Of a DNA stretch of 15,255 nt, positions 1-7,424 are shown in pieces. The notes beneath the pieces were generated by a model, which made no database searches, was not told where the DNA came from, and saw only the letters and a list, made by a program, of their open reading frames with translations. The DNA is from an uncultured Lachnospiraceae bacterium (lineage in GTDB: Bacteria; Bacillota_A; Clostridia; Lachnospirales; Lachnospiraceae), in the NCBI GenBank assembly GCA_902796775.1, contig CADBQK010000026.1, positions 1 through 15,255 on the forward strand, written 5' to 3'. Position 1 is the stretch's first letter. Every line of letters begins with the position of its first letter. Position numbers and translations under genes: made by a program.

Positions 1-8
1 AAAAACTG

Positions 9-43
9 CAAAAAAACAGGAACCAGCGTATTCGCTGATTCCT
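9..43 (-). terminator. Rho-independent terminator behind the antitoxin gene
   Basis: On the minus strand an 11-bp stem (AGGAATCAGCG with CGCTGGTTCCT, one T-G wobble) closes a 4-base loop (AATA) and is followed at once by a run of seven T after one G. This is a textbook intrinsic terminator for transcription coming from the antitoxin gene. Read on the plus strand the hairpin is followed by TTG and then A residues, so it should act in one direction only. Confidence 0.85.
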
Positions 44-124
44 TTGTAAAAAATCGCTTATCAAAAGCGTGCATATAGAACTGCTCCAGATGATCTGCGA
101 ACAATTCCAGGGAGGACCTGCCCC

Positions 125-412
125 TTATCCTTCTTTGCTCCCATAAGACTGAGCAGCTTCCAGAACAGCTCTGGCATAGGCCAGAAAACGCTCTTTGTCG
201 CTCTGTTCTAAGGATACGGAGTGATCCCGGAGATCTGGCCGAGTACCGGCAGATGCCTCGATCCTGACAAGCTCATTGTATCTGTCCAGGCTGATCAGGA
301 CAACGCCTTTCTCATGACTCCTCGGCACAAGTATCTCTTCTCCATCCAGAGCAGCCAGATCGAAATATTTCTTCAGACTGCTCCGCAGCTCCGTATAATT
401 TGTGGTCAGCAT
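125..412 (-). CDS. Phd/YefM-family type II antitoxin, apparently solitary
   Basis: The 95-residue product matches the Phd/YefM antitoxin fold: an N-terminal segment starting NYTELRSSLKKYFDLA (residues 5-20), then GEEILVPR and GVVLISLDRYNEL (about 24-48), the DNA-binding and dimerisation part. The acidic, helical C-terminal half (about 55-90) would normally wrap a toxin. By family knowledge such proteins neutralise an RNase or Fic/Doc-type toxin and repress their own promoter. The start is supported by AGGAG five bases before ATG. A consensus promoter and palindromic operator lie directly upstream. No recognisable toxin follows: the stop codon is about 80 bases from a strong terminator. Either the toxin was lost, or this is a solitary regulator. 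The family call is firm; the partner and any present toxin-antitoxin role are unknown. Confidence 0.85.
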   Translation of the reverse strand: MLTTNYTELRSSLKKYFDLAALDGEEILVPRSHEKGVVLISLDRYNELVRIEASAGTRPDLRDHSVSLEQSDKERFLAYARAVLEAAQSYGSKEG

Positions 413-459
413 ATGGTCTCCTCTTTTCCCCGTACATAAGCATTAGTGCCAATGCGCAG

Positions 460-480
460 GTACTTGTATAAGTACTTATA
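460..480 (-). promoter_or_regulatory. Palindromic operator at the antitoxin gene start site
   Basis: Positions 467-480 form a perfect 14-bp palindrome (TATAAGTACTTATA). Overlapping it, GTACTT at 460-465 and AAGTAC at 470-475 form a second inverted repeat with a 4-base spacer. The palindrome abuts and overlaps by one base the -10 box and covers the predicted transcription start near 473. YefM/Phd antitoxins are known to autorepress at short palindromes with a GTAC core, so this is the likely autoregulatory site. A further GTAC core lies at 432-435 in the leader. The repeats are seen directly; the binding role is inferred. Confidence 0.65.
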
Positions 481-508
481 TCATATCCCGGGATCCGGTT
501 TCTGTCAA
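480..508 (-). promoter_or_regulatory. Sigma-A promoter of the antitoxin gene
   Basis: On the minus strand TTGACA (503-508) and TATGAT (480-485) are separated by exactly 17 bases, a near-consensus vegetative promoter. The predicted start near 473 gives a leader of about 60 bases before the ATG at 412. It points away from proA and so serves only the antitoxin transcript. Transcripts from proA would also run into it, because no clear terminator is seen between proA and this promoter. Confidence 0.85.
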
Positions 509-559
509 GTAAAAAATCATCTAACTATTCAGATCTGTCCAGGGAACTTTTTTTATCCT

Positions 560-1804
560 CTACTGTCGGATCTGCCCGTTTCCGTATACGACATATTTGG
601 TCGTTGTCAGCTCTTTCAGTCCCATAGGACCTCTGGCATGAAGCTTTTGTGTACTGATCCCGATTTCCGCTCCAAATCCGAACTCATTTCCATCAGTGAA
701 GCGGGTAGAAGCATTGACAAACACAGCTGCCGAATCAATCTCATCAAGGAAACGCCTAGCATTGGCATAATCCTGCGTCACAATCGCATCCGAATGACCG
801 GTATGATATTTGTTGATATGCGTGATCGCTTCATCCAGACTGCTTACTATCCTTACAGAAGCAATCAGATCCAGATACTCTGTACCCCAGTCCTCTTCTG
901 TCGCAGCAATCATGTCCGGAAAAATATCCCTGGATGCGTCATCGCCGCGAAGCTCACAGCCTTTTTCACGCAGCGATGCTGCGATAGCCGGAAGTGTCCT
1001 CTCCGCTGCTGCTTCATGGATCACAATGGATTCACAGGCATTGCACACTCCGGTACGCTGCGTTTTTGCGTTAAGAATGATCTTTACAGCCATATCCGTA
1101 TCCGCAGATTCATCCACATAAACATGGCAGTTTCCTGTTCCGGTTTCGATGACAGGCACAGTGCTGTTTTCAACAACTGAACGGATCAGCCCGGCGCCTC
1201 CCCTGGGGATCAGGACATCAATATAACCCGTCATCTTCATCATCTGCCGCGCCGACTCATGACCGGTATCCGTCACGATCTGGACAGCATCTTCCGGGCA
1301 CCCGCACTTTGCCAGTGTCTCGCGCAGCACCTTCACAATGATCGTATTGGAATGGATCGCATCACTTCCCCCGCGCAGGATCACGGCATTTCCGGTTTTA
1401 AAGCACAAACCGAATGAATCAGCCGTCACGTTTGGCCTGGATTCGTAGATGATCCCAATGACACCGATCGGTACCCTCTTCTGGCAGATTTCCAGTCCAT
1501 TGGGCCTTATAGTAGAATACAGTGTTTCTCCCACCGGATCCTTCAGGGAAGCTACCTGCCTGAGGCCGTCAGCCATCCCCTCGATCCGCTTTTCATCCAG
1601 GGTCAGCCTGTCGATCAGTGATTCAGGCGTACCCTTTTCTCTGGCAGCTGCGATATCAATGCTGTTGCGGGAGATGATCTCTCCAGCATGACTGACAAGT
1701 GCCTGGGCCGATGCCAGAAGACACTCATCCTTCTTTGTCTGTGAAAGCCGGCCCAGTTTAAAAGCAGCTTCTCTTGCCCTTACTCCCATCTCCAAAAGAT
1801 CCAT
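560..1804 (-). CDS. proA: Gamma-glutamyl phosphate reductase (glutamate-5-semialdehyde dehydrogenase)
   Basis: ProA reduces gamma-glutamyl phosphate with NADPH to glutamate-5-semialdehyde, the second step of proline synthesis from glutamate, in the cytoplasm. The 414-residue length is normal. Diagnostic segments are [20 protein letters not shown] (111-130), the cofactor-binding [16 protein letters not shown] (138-153), IPRGGAGLI (199-207), [12 protein letters not shown] (220-231) and the active-site region [12 protein letters not shown], in which Cys254 is the expected catalytic thiol. GAGGAG lies six bases before the ATG. It is the last gene of a run of five, 37 bases after the folate cyclo-ligase gene. 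The partner kinase proB is not in the window, which is unusual because proB and proA often adjoin; it may lie elsewhere on the chromosome. No obvious terminator follows the stop codon. Confidence 0.97.
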   Translation of the reverse strand: MDLLEMGVRAREAAFKLGRLSQTKKDECLLASAQALVSHAGEIISRNSIDIAAAREKGTPESLIDRLTLDEKRIEGMADGLRQVASLKDPVGETLYSTIRPNGLEICQKRVPIGVIGIIYESRPNVTADSFGLCFKTGNAVILRGGSDAIHSNTIIVKVLRETLAKCGCPEDAVQIVTDTGHESARQMMKMTGYIDVLIPRGGAGLIRSVVENSTVPVIETGTGNCHVYVDESADTDMAVKIILNAKTQRTGVCNACESIVIHEAAAERTLPAIAASLREKGCELRGDDASRDIFPDMIAATEEDWGTEYLDLIASVRIVSSLDEAITHINKYHTGHSDAIVTQDYANARRFLDEIDSAAVFVNASTRFTDGNEFGFGAEIGISTQKLHARGPMGLKELTTTKYVVYGNGQIRQ

Positions 1805-1841
1805 ACGCTTCTCCTCTCTTGATTCAGCTCTCCTGCCTTCT

Positions 1842-2414
1842 TCAGCAAAAGAGACCTCCCGGTGTCAGCACCTGATCTACTCTCCAGTCATGCGGTCCGC
1901 ACGGCACCTCGTCCAGCAGCTGAAAATCATATGCGATCCCGCAGGAAATGAATCTGCTGCTGTGAGCTGCAAACCAGGTATCGTAAAAACTGCCGCCGTA
2001 TCCCAATCGGCCCATCTTCCGGTCATATGCCAGTCCCGGAGTAATCACAAATCCCTCTGTCAGCTCTTCCCTGCAGTATTCCCGCGGCTCCATGATCCCG
2101 AAACTGCCTTCTGTCAGATCTTCCAAACTCTGTATCCTAAGAAAACGCATACAGGCCGGGCTCTCTATTTTAGGAACCCCTAACCTTTTCCCATCACTGA
2201 GTGCACGCATCAGAATAGGCCGTGTCTCAGGCTCATTCCGGCAGGAAACAAAACAAAGTACCGTCCGGGCCTGCTTATACACATCCATTTCCAGAAGTTT
2301 TTGCTGCAGGATCCGGCTGTCCGCGGCAGCCTGATCTGCAGGATATTCCAGGCGCAGTCTCAGCATTTTTCTGCGCAGAAGTCTCTTTTCCTCCGGCAGA
2401 GTCTCAATGTCCAT
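1842..2414 (-). CDS. fau: 5-formyltetrahydrofolate cyclo-ligase (MTHFS)
   Basis: This cytoplasmic enzyme uses ATP to turn 5-formyltetrahydrofolate into 5,10-methenyltetrahydrofolate, returning a dead-end folate to the one-carbon pool. The 190-residue length is typical. The N-terminus carries the basic helix [12 protein letters not shown] (10-21) that contributes to the nucleotide site. The family signature is clear at 130-145, [16 protein letters not shown], matching the usual D-x-x-G-x-RLGYGGG-x-YD with one Gly replaced by Ser. The segment EGSFGIMEP (102-110) matches the substrate-site loop of the family. Its ATG lies inside the end of the DUF896 gene, overlapping by 11 bases, so the two are probably translationally coupled; only a weak purine-rich ribosome site is visible. 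Confidence 0.95.
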   Translation of the reverse strand: MDIETLPEEKRLLRRKMLRLRLEYPADQAAADSRILQQKLLEMDVYKQARTVLCFVSCRNEPETRPILMRALSDGKRLGVPKIESPACMRFLRIQSLEDLTEGSFGIMEPREYCREELTEGFVITPGLAYDRKMGRLGYGGSFYDTWFAAHSSRFISCGIAYDFQLLDEVPCGPHDWRVDQVLTPGGLFC

Positions 2415-2634
2415 ACGGTTTCTTTCCCTTTACCCTGTCGGACACATGCTCCACTGTACCATCAGGATTCTGGATATCCACACGGTTAAGCTGTCCCCGC
2501 AGATTTTCCCGGATAGATGCCAGGTATTTGCCGCGAAGAACACTTTGCTCCTCTTTTTCCTCCGGAGTCAGTCCTTCCTCCTTCATCTTGTGATACAGCT
2601 CATTGATCCTGGCGATCTCTTCGTTCGTAATCAA
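2404..2634 (-). CDS. DUF896 (YnzC-like) small protein
   Basis: The 76-residue product has the DUF896/UPF0291 pattern: ITNEEIARINELYHK near the N-terminus, then KEEGLTPEEKEEQSVLR and KYLASIRENLRGQL, forming a two-helix hairpin, and a charged tail. Members are common small cytoplasmic proteins of Firmicutes; Bacillus subtilis YnzC sits in an SOS operon, but the molecular function is not established. The start is TTG: no in-frame ATG exists upstream, and GGAG lies six bases before the TTG, so the family N-terminus fits only this codon. It lies 51 bases after the COG2509 flavoprotein and overlaps the cyclo-ligase by 11 bases. Confidence 0.9.
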   Translation of the reverse strand: MITNEEIARINELYHKMKEEGLTPEEKEEQSVLRGKYLASIRENLRGQLNRVDIQNPDGTVEHVSDRVKGKKPYGH

Positions 2635-2685
2635 TGTCTTCTCCTTTCCCCGGCCGGACCGGTGCTCCTGTTTTTGTTCATCATA

Positions 2686-4332
2686 TCATCGGAATTGCTC
2701 ATCCCTGACGGAAGGATCAGATTCTTCCAGAAATCCTGCCACTGCCTCGGCACAGCGAATGCCATCCATGGCCGCACTCGTGATCCCGCCTGCATAACCG
2801 GCTCCTTCCCCGCAGGGGAACAGTCCCCGGATCGTGCAGCTCTGCAGATTTTCATCCCGCAGAATCCGTACCGGAGAAGATGTCCTCGTCTCTACACCTG
2901 AAAGGATCGCATCCGGGCGGTCAAATCCGCTGATCTTCTCCCCGAATGCCACGATTCCTTCAGTCAGGTCCCGGCATACATAAGCCGGCAGGCAGCGATG
3001 CAGATCTCCGAACACTGCCTCGCCCCGTCCGTTATGCTGTACTTCTCCAAAGCCTGTACTGACCTGCCCGGACCGGAAATCTCCAAAGAGCTGTATGGGT
3101 ACCTTCCCCTGTCCTTCCAGAAAGGCACGGCGCTCCCATTCCTGCTGGAACCGGACACCTGCCAGAGGATGTGTACTTTCAAAGTCATCCGGCCGGACGC
3201 TGACGATCACAGCGCTGTTTGCATTCTCACCATCCCGGGCCTGATAGCTCATCCCATTCACAGCAAGCATACCCGGAGCTGATGAAGCATTCACAACATA
3301 TCCGCCCGGACACATACAGAATGTGTATACGCTTCTGCCGTCCATCGCCTTATATGTCAGTTTATAATCAGCTGCTCTCCCATCCGGCAGCGGGCCGCCG
3401 TACTGGGCATCATTGATCATAGCCTGCGGATGCTCTATACGTACACCGATTGCAAAGGGCTTTTGCTCCATCTGTGCTCCTGCATCCAGCAGCATACGGA
3501 AAGTATCTCTGGCACTATGCCCGATGGCAAAAACAGCTGCCGTTGTCCGGATGCTTTCCTCATCATTTACGACCACACCTGCCAAAGCACCATCTGCACC
3601 AGTCAGAAGGGAACTGACCCTGCTGTGAAAACGCAGCTCGCCTCCGTACTCCCGGATCTCCCTTCGGATATTCCTGACAATGGATGTGAGAGCATCCGTC
3701 CCCAGATGCGGTTTATTCATATAGCGGATCCGGGGCGGTGCTCCGGCCCGGATAAACTCATCCAGTACCAGTGCATGAAGGCCATGCGGATCTTTGACAA
3801 GGGTATTGAGCTTGCCGTCAGAAAACGTACCGGCACCACCCTCGCCAAACTGCACATTCGTCTCCGGATCCAGCTTCCCCGTTTTCCAGAAGGTATCAAC
3901 GATCTGCATCCGCTCCTCGACCGGTCCGCCTCTTTCCAGCAGGATGGGTCTGTAGCCTGCTCTGGCCAGCATCAGTCCGCACAGCAGACCTGCTGGTCCG
4001 CATCCAACGATGACCGGACGCACAGCAGCCGGCTTCTGGCTGCTGCATCTGTACGGAAAATGATATATTTTGGGCTCATAAGACTGTATATCACGGTTGT
4101 GAATTCGCCGCAGATATTTCTTTTCATTGCGGATATCGGCACAGACGCTCAGAAGGCAGCGGATCTGTCTCCCGGTCTCCTTCCCCCGGTGTTTCCTTGC
4201 ATCCAGAGACTCTCTCAGGATTTCCCAGGACAGAAGCTCTTCCTGTCTCAGTTCTGCCTTTTTAAGGATAGCGGCCTCCAGCTCATCCCGGGTGTAACCG
4301 GGAAGCATCTCTATCTGATTGATCCTGATCAT
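2686..4332 (-). CDS. FAD-dependent dehydrogenase, COG2509 type
   Basis: This 548-residue flavoprotein has the layout of the COG2509 family: an N-terminal domain of about 100 residues rich in charged helices, then a Rossmann FAD-binding motif VIVGCGPAGLLCGLMLARAG (107-126) ending in an acidic strand end (LLERGG). The downstream signature NVQFGEGGAGTFSDGKLNT follows, which is specific to this family, and the C-terminus carries LFPCGEGAGYAGGITSAAMDG, the second FAD-contacting loop. The substrate is unknown; some databases label such proteins as glutamate synthase-like or geranylgeranyl-reductase-like by weak similarity. It overlaps the preceding flavoprotein by four bases (ATGA), so the two are surely cotranscribed and probably coupled. 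Family placement is firm, reaction unknown. Confidence 0.92.
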   Translation of the reverse strand: MIRINQIEMLPGYTRDELEAAILKKAELRQEELLSWEILRESLDARKHRGKETGRQIRCLLSVCADIRNEKKYLRRIHNRDIQSYEPKIYHFPYRCSSQKPAAVRPVIVGCGPAGLLCGLMLARAGYRPILLERGGPVEERMQIVDTFWKTGKLDPETNVQFGEGGAGTFSDGKLNTLVKDPHGLHALVLDEFIRAGAPPRIRYMNKPHLGTDALTSIVRNIRREIREYGGELRFHSRVSSLLTGADGALAGVVVNDEESIRTTAAVFAIGHSARDTFRMLLDAGAQMEQKPFAIGVRIEHPQAMINDAQYGGPLPDGRAADYKLTYKAMDGRSVYTFCMCPGGYVVNASSAPGMLAVNGMSYQARDGENANSAVIVSVRPDDFESTHPLAGVRFQQEWERRAFLEGQGKVPIQLFGDFRSGQVSTGFGEVQHNGRGEAVFGDLHRCLPAYVCRDLTEGIVAFGEKISGFDRPDAILSGVETRTSSPVRILRDENLQSCTIRGLFPCGEGAGYAGGITSAAMDGIRCAEAVAGFLEESDPSVRDEQFR

Positions 4333-5648
4333 CGCATTTCACCCTGACTCTGTAAAGACTGAGCAGCAGACTTTCCTGCCAGGCAGCCGCCTGCAAATGC
4401 CCAGCAAAGATTGTAGCCGCCGCAGATACCGTCTACATCAAGGATCTCACCTGACAGATACAGCCCCGGCACAAGCCTGGAAGAAAGTGTATATGGATCG
4501 ACTTCACGGGTATCAGCCCCGCCGGCTGTAACCTGGGAATTGTCAAATCCCTGTGTCCCTGTCACAGATGCCCGCAGCCCTTTTAACAGACTGCACAGAT
4601 CCTCGATCCTGCCGGCCTCCCATTTTTCCGCGGCACACTCCCGGCAGCCGGCCATCTTGCAAAGAGCATCCGCCAGTTTGCTGTTCATCACTCCGTGCAG
4701 GATCATTTCCATGGTATAAGCCGGGTGGGATGCAGCCTGCTCCATCAGATAAGTACGGATCCAGCCCTTCTTCCTGTCCGGAAACAGATCCGCTGATACC
4801 ATAACAGATCCGCTCTTTTTCAGAGCATAGGACGCATAGCGGCTGATCTGGAATACAGGGATCCCGGATACTCCGTAGGATGTAAACTGCAGTTCTCCCT
4901 CATCTGAGGCAGCCACCTTACCATCTTGAATAAGACTGATCCTGCCCCTGGCCCTGACACCGGCAATTTCTTTAAAGAAAGCACCCTCGCAGCGCAGTGC
5001 ACAGAGTGCCGGTACGGGAGTGATCATATTGTGTCCGAAAGCCTTGCACAGTCTAAATCCCGAACCATCTGATCCCAGTTTTGGAGAGGACATTCCGCCT
5101 GCAGCCAGGATCAGTCTCCTGCAATAGTACCTGCTGCTATCATCTCCTGACAATACAAACATACTCTGTCCGGATGAAATCCATCCGGCAGCAGCTCCTG
5201 TTTCTCCGTTTTTTTCAGCCTGCAGCACGCACACACCTGTCCGGATATCTACCCTGCCTGTCTCAAGTGCCGCCCACTCCAGTGCATCCCGCACTGCAGA
5301 TGCCTGCATGGACGCCGGATACAGATATCCATCTCTGGATACGACCTGGATCCCGATCGATGAAAAAAAGTCCGATACATCCCCCGGGCTGAATCTATCC
5401 AGCACCTGCTTTGCAAATCCCTCCTGCCTGCTGCGGTAGACTTGCTCAGCAGCACCTTTGCTCTGGGATAATCTCCGATTCCCCAGATTGCAGCGTCCGT
5501 TGCCGGTAGCCAGGATCTTTTTGCCTGTCCGCTCCATCCGCTCCAGTACCAGCACCCTCGCACCCGCACGGGCACTGCAGATTGCGGCCGCCATACCGCT
5601 GGCTCCGCCTCCGATGATCCCCACATCATATATGGTCATCCGGTTCAT
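4329..5648 (-). CDS. NAD(P)/FAD-dependent oxidoreductase, BaiN/HI0933 family
   Basis: The 439-residue product carries the family hallmarks: an N-terminal FAD motif VGIIGGGASGMAAAICSARA (9-28), the adjoining GKKILATGNGRCNLGN, and the C-terminal block TAGGADTREVDPYTLSSR followed by GLYLSGEILDVDGICGGYN, which binds the flavin. The family includes BaiN of bile-acid-converting clostridia, but close homologues occur very widely and a bile-acid role cannot be read from sequence; no bai genes are nearby. It heads a five-gene run. GGAGG lies only two bases before the ATG used here; a second ATG three codons in (5639) has an 11-base spacing, so either start is possible. A terminator-like hairpin sits just upstream. 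Confidence 0.92.
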   Translation of the reverse strand: MNRMTIYDVGIIGGGASGMAAAICSARAGARVLVLERMERTGKKILATGNGRCNLGNRRLSQSKGAAEQVYRSRQEGFAKQVLDRFSPGDVSDFFSSIGIQVVSRDGYLYPASMQASAVRDALEWAALETGRVDIRTGVCVLQAEKNGETGAAAGWISSGQSMFVLSGDDSSRYYCRRLILAAGGMSSPKLGSDGSGFRLCKAFGHNMITPVPALCALRCEGAFFKEIAGVRARGRISLIQDGKVAASDEGELQFTSYGVSGIPVFQISRYASYALKKSGSVMVSADLFPDRKKGWIRTYLMEQAASHPAYTMEMILHGVMNSKLADALCKMAGCRECAAEKWEAGRIEDLCSLLKGLRASVTGTQGFDNSQVTAGGADTREVDPYTLSSRLVPGLYLSGEILDVDGICGGYNLCWAFAGGCLAGKSAAQSLQSQGEMR

Positions 5649-5665
5649 TCCCTCCGAGTAAAGGC

Positions 5666-5698
5666 AAAAGAACCTGCCCTGCCGCAGCAGGAGCAGGT
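5666..5698 (-). terminator. Terminator-like hairpin between the flippase gene and the flavoprotein run
   Basis: On the minus strand ACCTGC and CCTGC pair with GCAGG and GCAGGT around a 4-base loop TGCG, giving 11 GC-rich pairs with a single bulged T. The hairpin is followed by TCTTTTG, a short but usable T-tract. It should end the flippase transcript. It lies only 17 bases before the next start codon, so the following operon either depends on read-through or starts from a promoter upstream of the hairpin. Confidence 0.65.
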
Positions 5699-5711
5699 CT
5701 CCTAAAATATT

Positions 5712-7340
5712 TTAAAGCAGATGCAGCCGCCTGCAAAGATCAAGGATCGCCGTGCCTTTCGGCAGCTGGCGCAATTCCTCCTCACTTAGCGAATGGGTCA
5801 TGATCAGGGCGACTCCATAAACAATGATTCCGACCAGCACTGAAAAAATGGTAACGATAGAATTATGCGGGAAAAAGCGCATGATCCCGTGATACAGCAG
5901 ATAGATCACTACTCCCATCACAGCCGAAGCAGCTCCCGGAAGCAGGAAAGTATGTACCAGCTCCTGGTGGTAACCGATATAGCGTCTGAGTGAGAGATGG
6001 TTCAGCATACTGGCGATAAAACCAAAAAGAATATTGCTGTAAAGGATCGCGTACACATTCATATCACAGAAACGCAGCAGGATCACAATGAAAACCACAT
6101 GTATCACCAGTGCGATCGCAGAATTGATGATGGGTGTACGCATCCTGTCCACTCCCTGCAGAGCACCGATCGTTACGGTTGCCAGAGAGAAAAAGAACAA
6201 ATACGGTGTACCGATCAGCAGCAGATTCCTGCTCAGCTTTAACGAATCGTTAAACAGCAGCTGCAGAATCGGGCCGCCCAGGATCGACAGGCCGACACTG
6301 GCCGGGATCACGATGATCATACAGAACTTGACCGCTGTCCCGATCTTATTGTAGACCTCCTGGTTATCCCCTTTGATAAAAGCCGCTGCCACCCCGGGCA
6401 CAACCGCCATCTCCAGCGCAGTCGCCATAGCCAGAGGTACATTGATCAGAAGCTTATACTTACTGCTGTAGATCCCGTACAGGGACGAAATCAGGTCGGC
6501 ATGGTATCCGAGACGTCCCAGGATATTGCTGTAAAGGGCTGAATCGATGATCCCGCTGATCTGATAAATGACCGAACTGACGATAACCGGCGCCATCGTC
6601 AATGTCAGCAGCTTGTATGTCTGACCGTAGGGGAGCTCCGTGTGATAGGTATCGGTGGTTACCATCTTCGCCAAACGCGGACGATAGACCATAAAAATAA
6701 ACAACAGCAGCAGCATACTCGCCAGCGCTCCGGCAAAAGTACCCATCGTACCGCCCATTGCAGTCAGGGCAGCCCCCTGAGGCAGGAAGATCGCTGCAGC
6801 AGAAATACTCACGATCGCGTTGAAGATCTGCTCAAATATCTGGGAAATAGCCGTCGGCATCATGGTACCCACACCCTGGAAATATCCGCGGAAAGTACTC
6901 ATGATACAGCAGATCGTAAGCGTCGGTGCAAGCACTCTGAGCGCAGGTACGATCCCGATCATATCCGGTCCGTAGAGCGTCTTTGCAATCTGTACCGCGA
7001 AGATAAATGTTCCTCCGCCCAGAACAGAGCCGACAATGATCGTCCACCACAGGGCACTGGTCAGGATCTTCTTTTCATTTTTATAGTCCTTTTTTGTATG
7101 ATAGATAGAAACCAGCTTGCTGACCGCAACCGGCACGCCGTTAGAGGACAGCAGCAGCAGCATTGTGTATACATCATAGGCAATGCCGTAATACCCCATC
7201 GCCACATCACCGGCAATGCGGTTAAGAGGGATCCTGTAGAACAATCCGATGATGCGCACGATAAACTGCGCCGCTGCCAGGATCGTCCCCTGTATGATGA
7301 TCTCTCTGCTGGTTTCAGAAGTATTGGTATTGCTCTCCAT
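5712..7340 (-). CDS. SpoVB/MurJ-like lipid flippase (MOP superfamily)
   Basis: This 542-residue, strongly hydrophobic protein has around fourteen predicted membrane segments. It fits the polysaccharide-biosynthesis branch of the MOP superfamily (SpoVB, MurJ/YtgP, Wzx): the N-terminus REIIIQGTILAAAQFIVRII (12-31), then GLFYRIPLNRIAGDVAMGYY (32-51), and TFRGYFQGVGTMMPTAISQI farther on are typical. Family members move undecaprenyl-linked precursors such as lipid II across the cell membrane; SpoVB does so for spore cortex. I cannot tell from sequence whether this copy serves vegetative wall, cortex or surface polysaccharide. It lies 84 bases after the DUF3048 lipoprotein gene, with a hairpin in the gap. 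The ribosome site (GGGGG, six bases before ATG) is moderate. Confidence is high for the family and moderate for the substrate. Confidence 0.9.
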   Translation of the reverse strand: MESNTNTSETSREIIIQGTILAAAQFIVRIIGLFYRIPLNRIAGDVAMGYYGIAYDVYTMLLLLSSNGVPVAVSKLVSIYHTKKDYKNEKKILTSALWWTIIVGSVLGGGTFIFAVQIAKTLYGPDMIGIVPALRVLAPTLTICCIMSTFRGYFQGVGTMMPTAISQIFEQIFNAIVSISAAAIFLPQGAALTAMGGTMGTFAGALASMLLLLFIFMVYRPRLAKMVTTDTYHTELPYGQTYKLLTLTMAPVIVSSVIYQISGIIDSALYSNILGRLGYHADLISSLYGIYSSKYKLLINVPLAMATALEMAVVPGVAAAFIKGDNQEVYNKIGTAVKFCMIIVIPASVGLSILGGPILQLLFNDSLKLSRNLLLIGTPYLFFFSLATVTIGALQGVDRMRTPIINSAIALVIHVVFIVILLRFCDMNVYAILYSNILFGFIASMLNHLSLRRYIGYHQELVHTFLLPGAASAVMGVVIYLLYHGIMRFFPHNSIVTIFSVLVGIIVYGVALIMTHSLSEEELRQLPKGTAILDLCRRLHLL

Positions 7341-7392
7341 GTGAATGCCCCCGCTGTCACAGTCCTTGGCTTGTATTCTTATGATGGAAGTA

Positions 7393-7416
7393 TCAAAAGG
7401 TGTTTTGACCTTTTGA
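7393..7416 (-). terminator. Perfect hairpin after the DUF3048 lipoprotein gene
   Basis: TCAAAAGGT (7393-7401) and ACCTTTTGA (7408-7416) form a perfect 9-bp inverted repeat with a 6-base loop, starting nine bases past the DUF3048 stop codon. The placement suggests a terminator, but no T-run follows on the minus strand (ATACTTCC comes next), so it may be weak, an mRNA 3-prime stabiliser or a protein site. The minus strand also shows GTCAAAAG and GTCAAAAC as adjacent near-direct repeats. Confidence 0.4.
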
Positions 7417-7424
7417 CGCCTTTA

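Noticed and set aside
61..144. Short minus-strand frame overlapping the antitoxin end (27 codons, MGAKKDKGQVLPGIVRRSSG...)
   Set aside because: No ribosome site, no recognisable toxin motif and far shorter than any known partner toxin. It may be a remnant, but I cannot support it as a gene.
2631..2855. 74-codon minus-strand frame between DUF896 and the COG2509 gene
   Set aside because: It lies mostly inside the COG2509 coding region in another frame and has no homologous motif.
3430..4347. 305-codon plus-strand frame opposite the COG2509 flavoprotein
   Set aside because: It is antisense to a gene with clear FAD motifs, and its composition is that of a shadow frame.
4329..5648. Bile-acid 7-dehydroxylation enzyme BaiN
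   Set aside because: The family is very widespread and no other bai genes occur in the window, so a bile-acid role is not supported.
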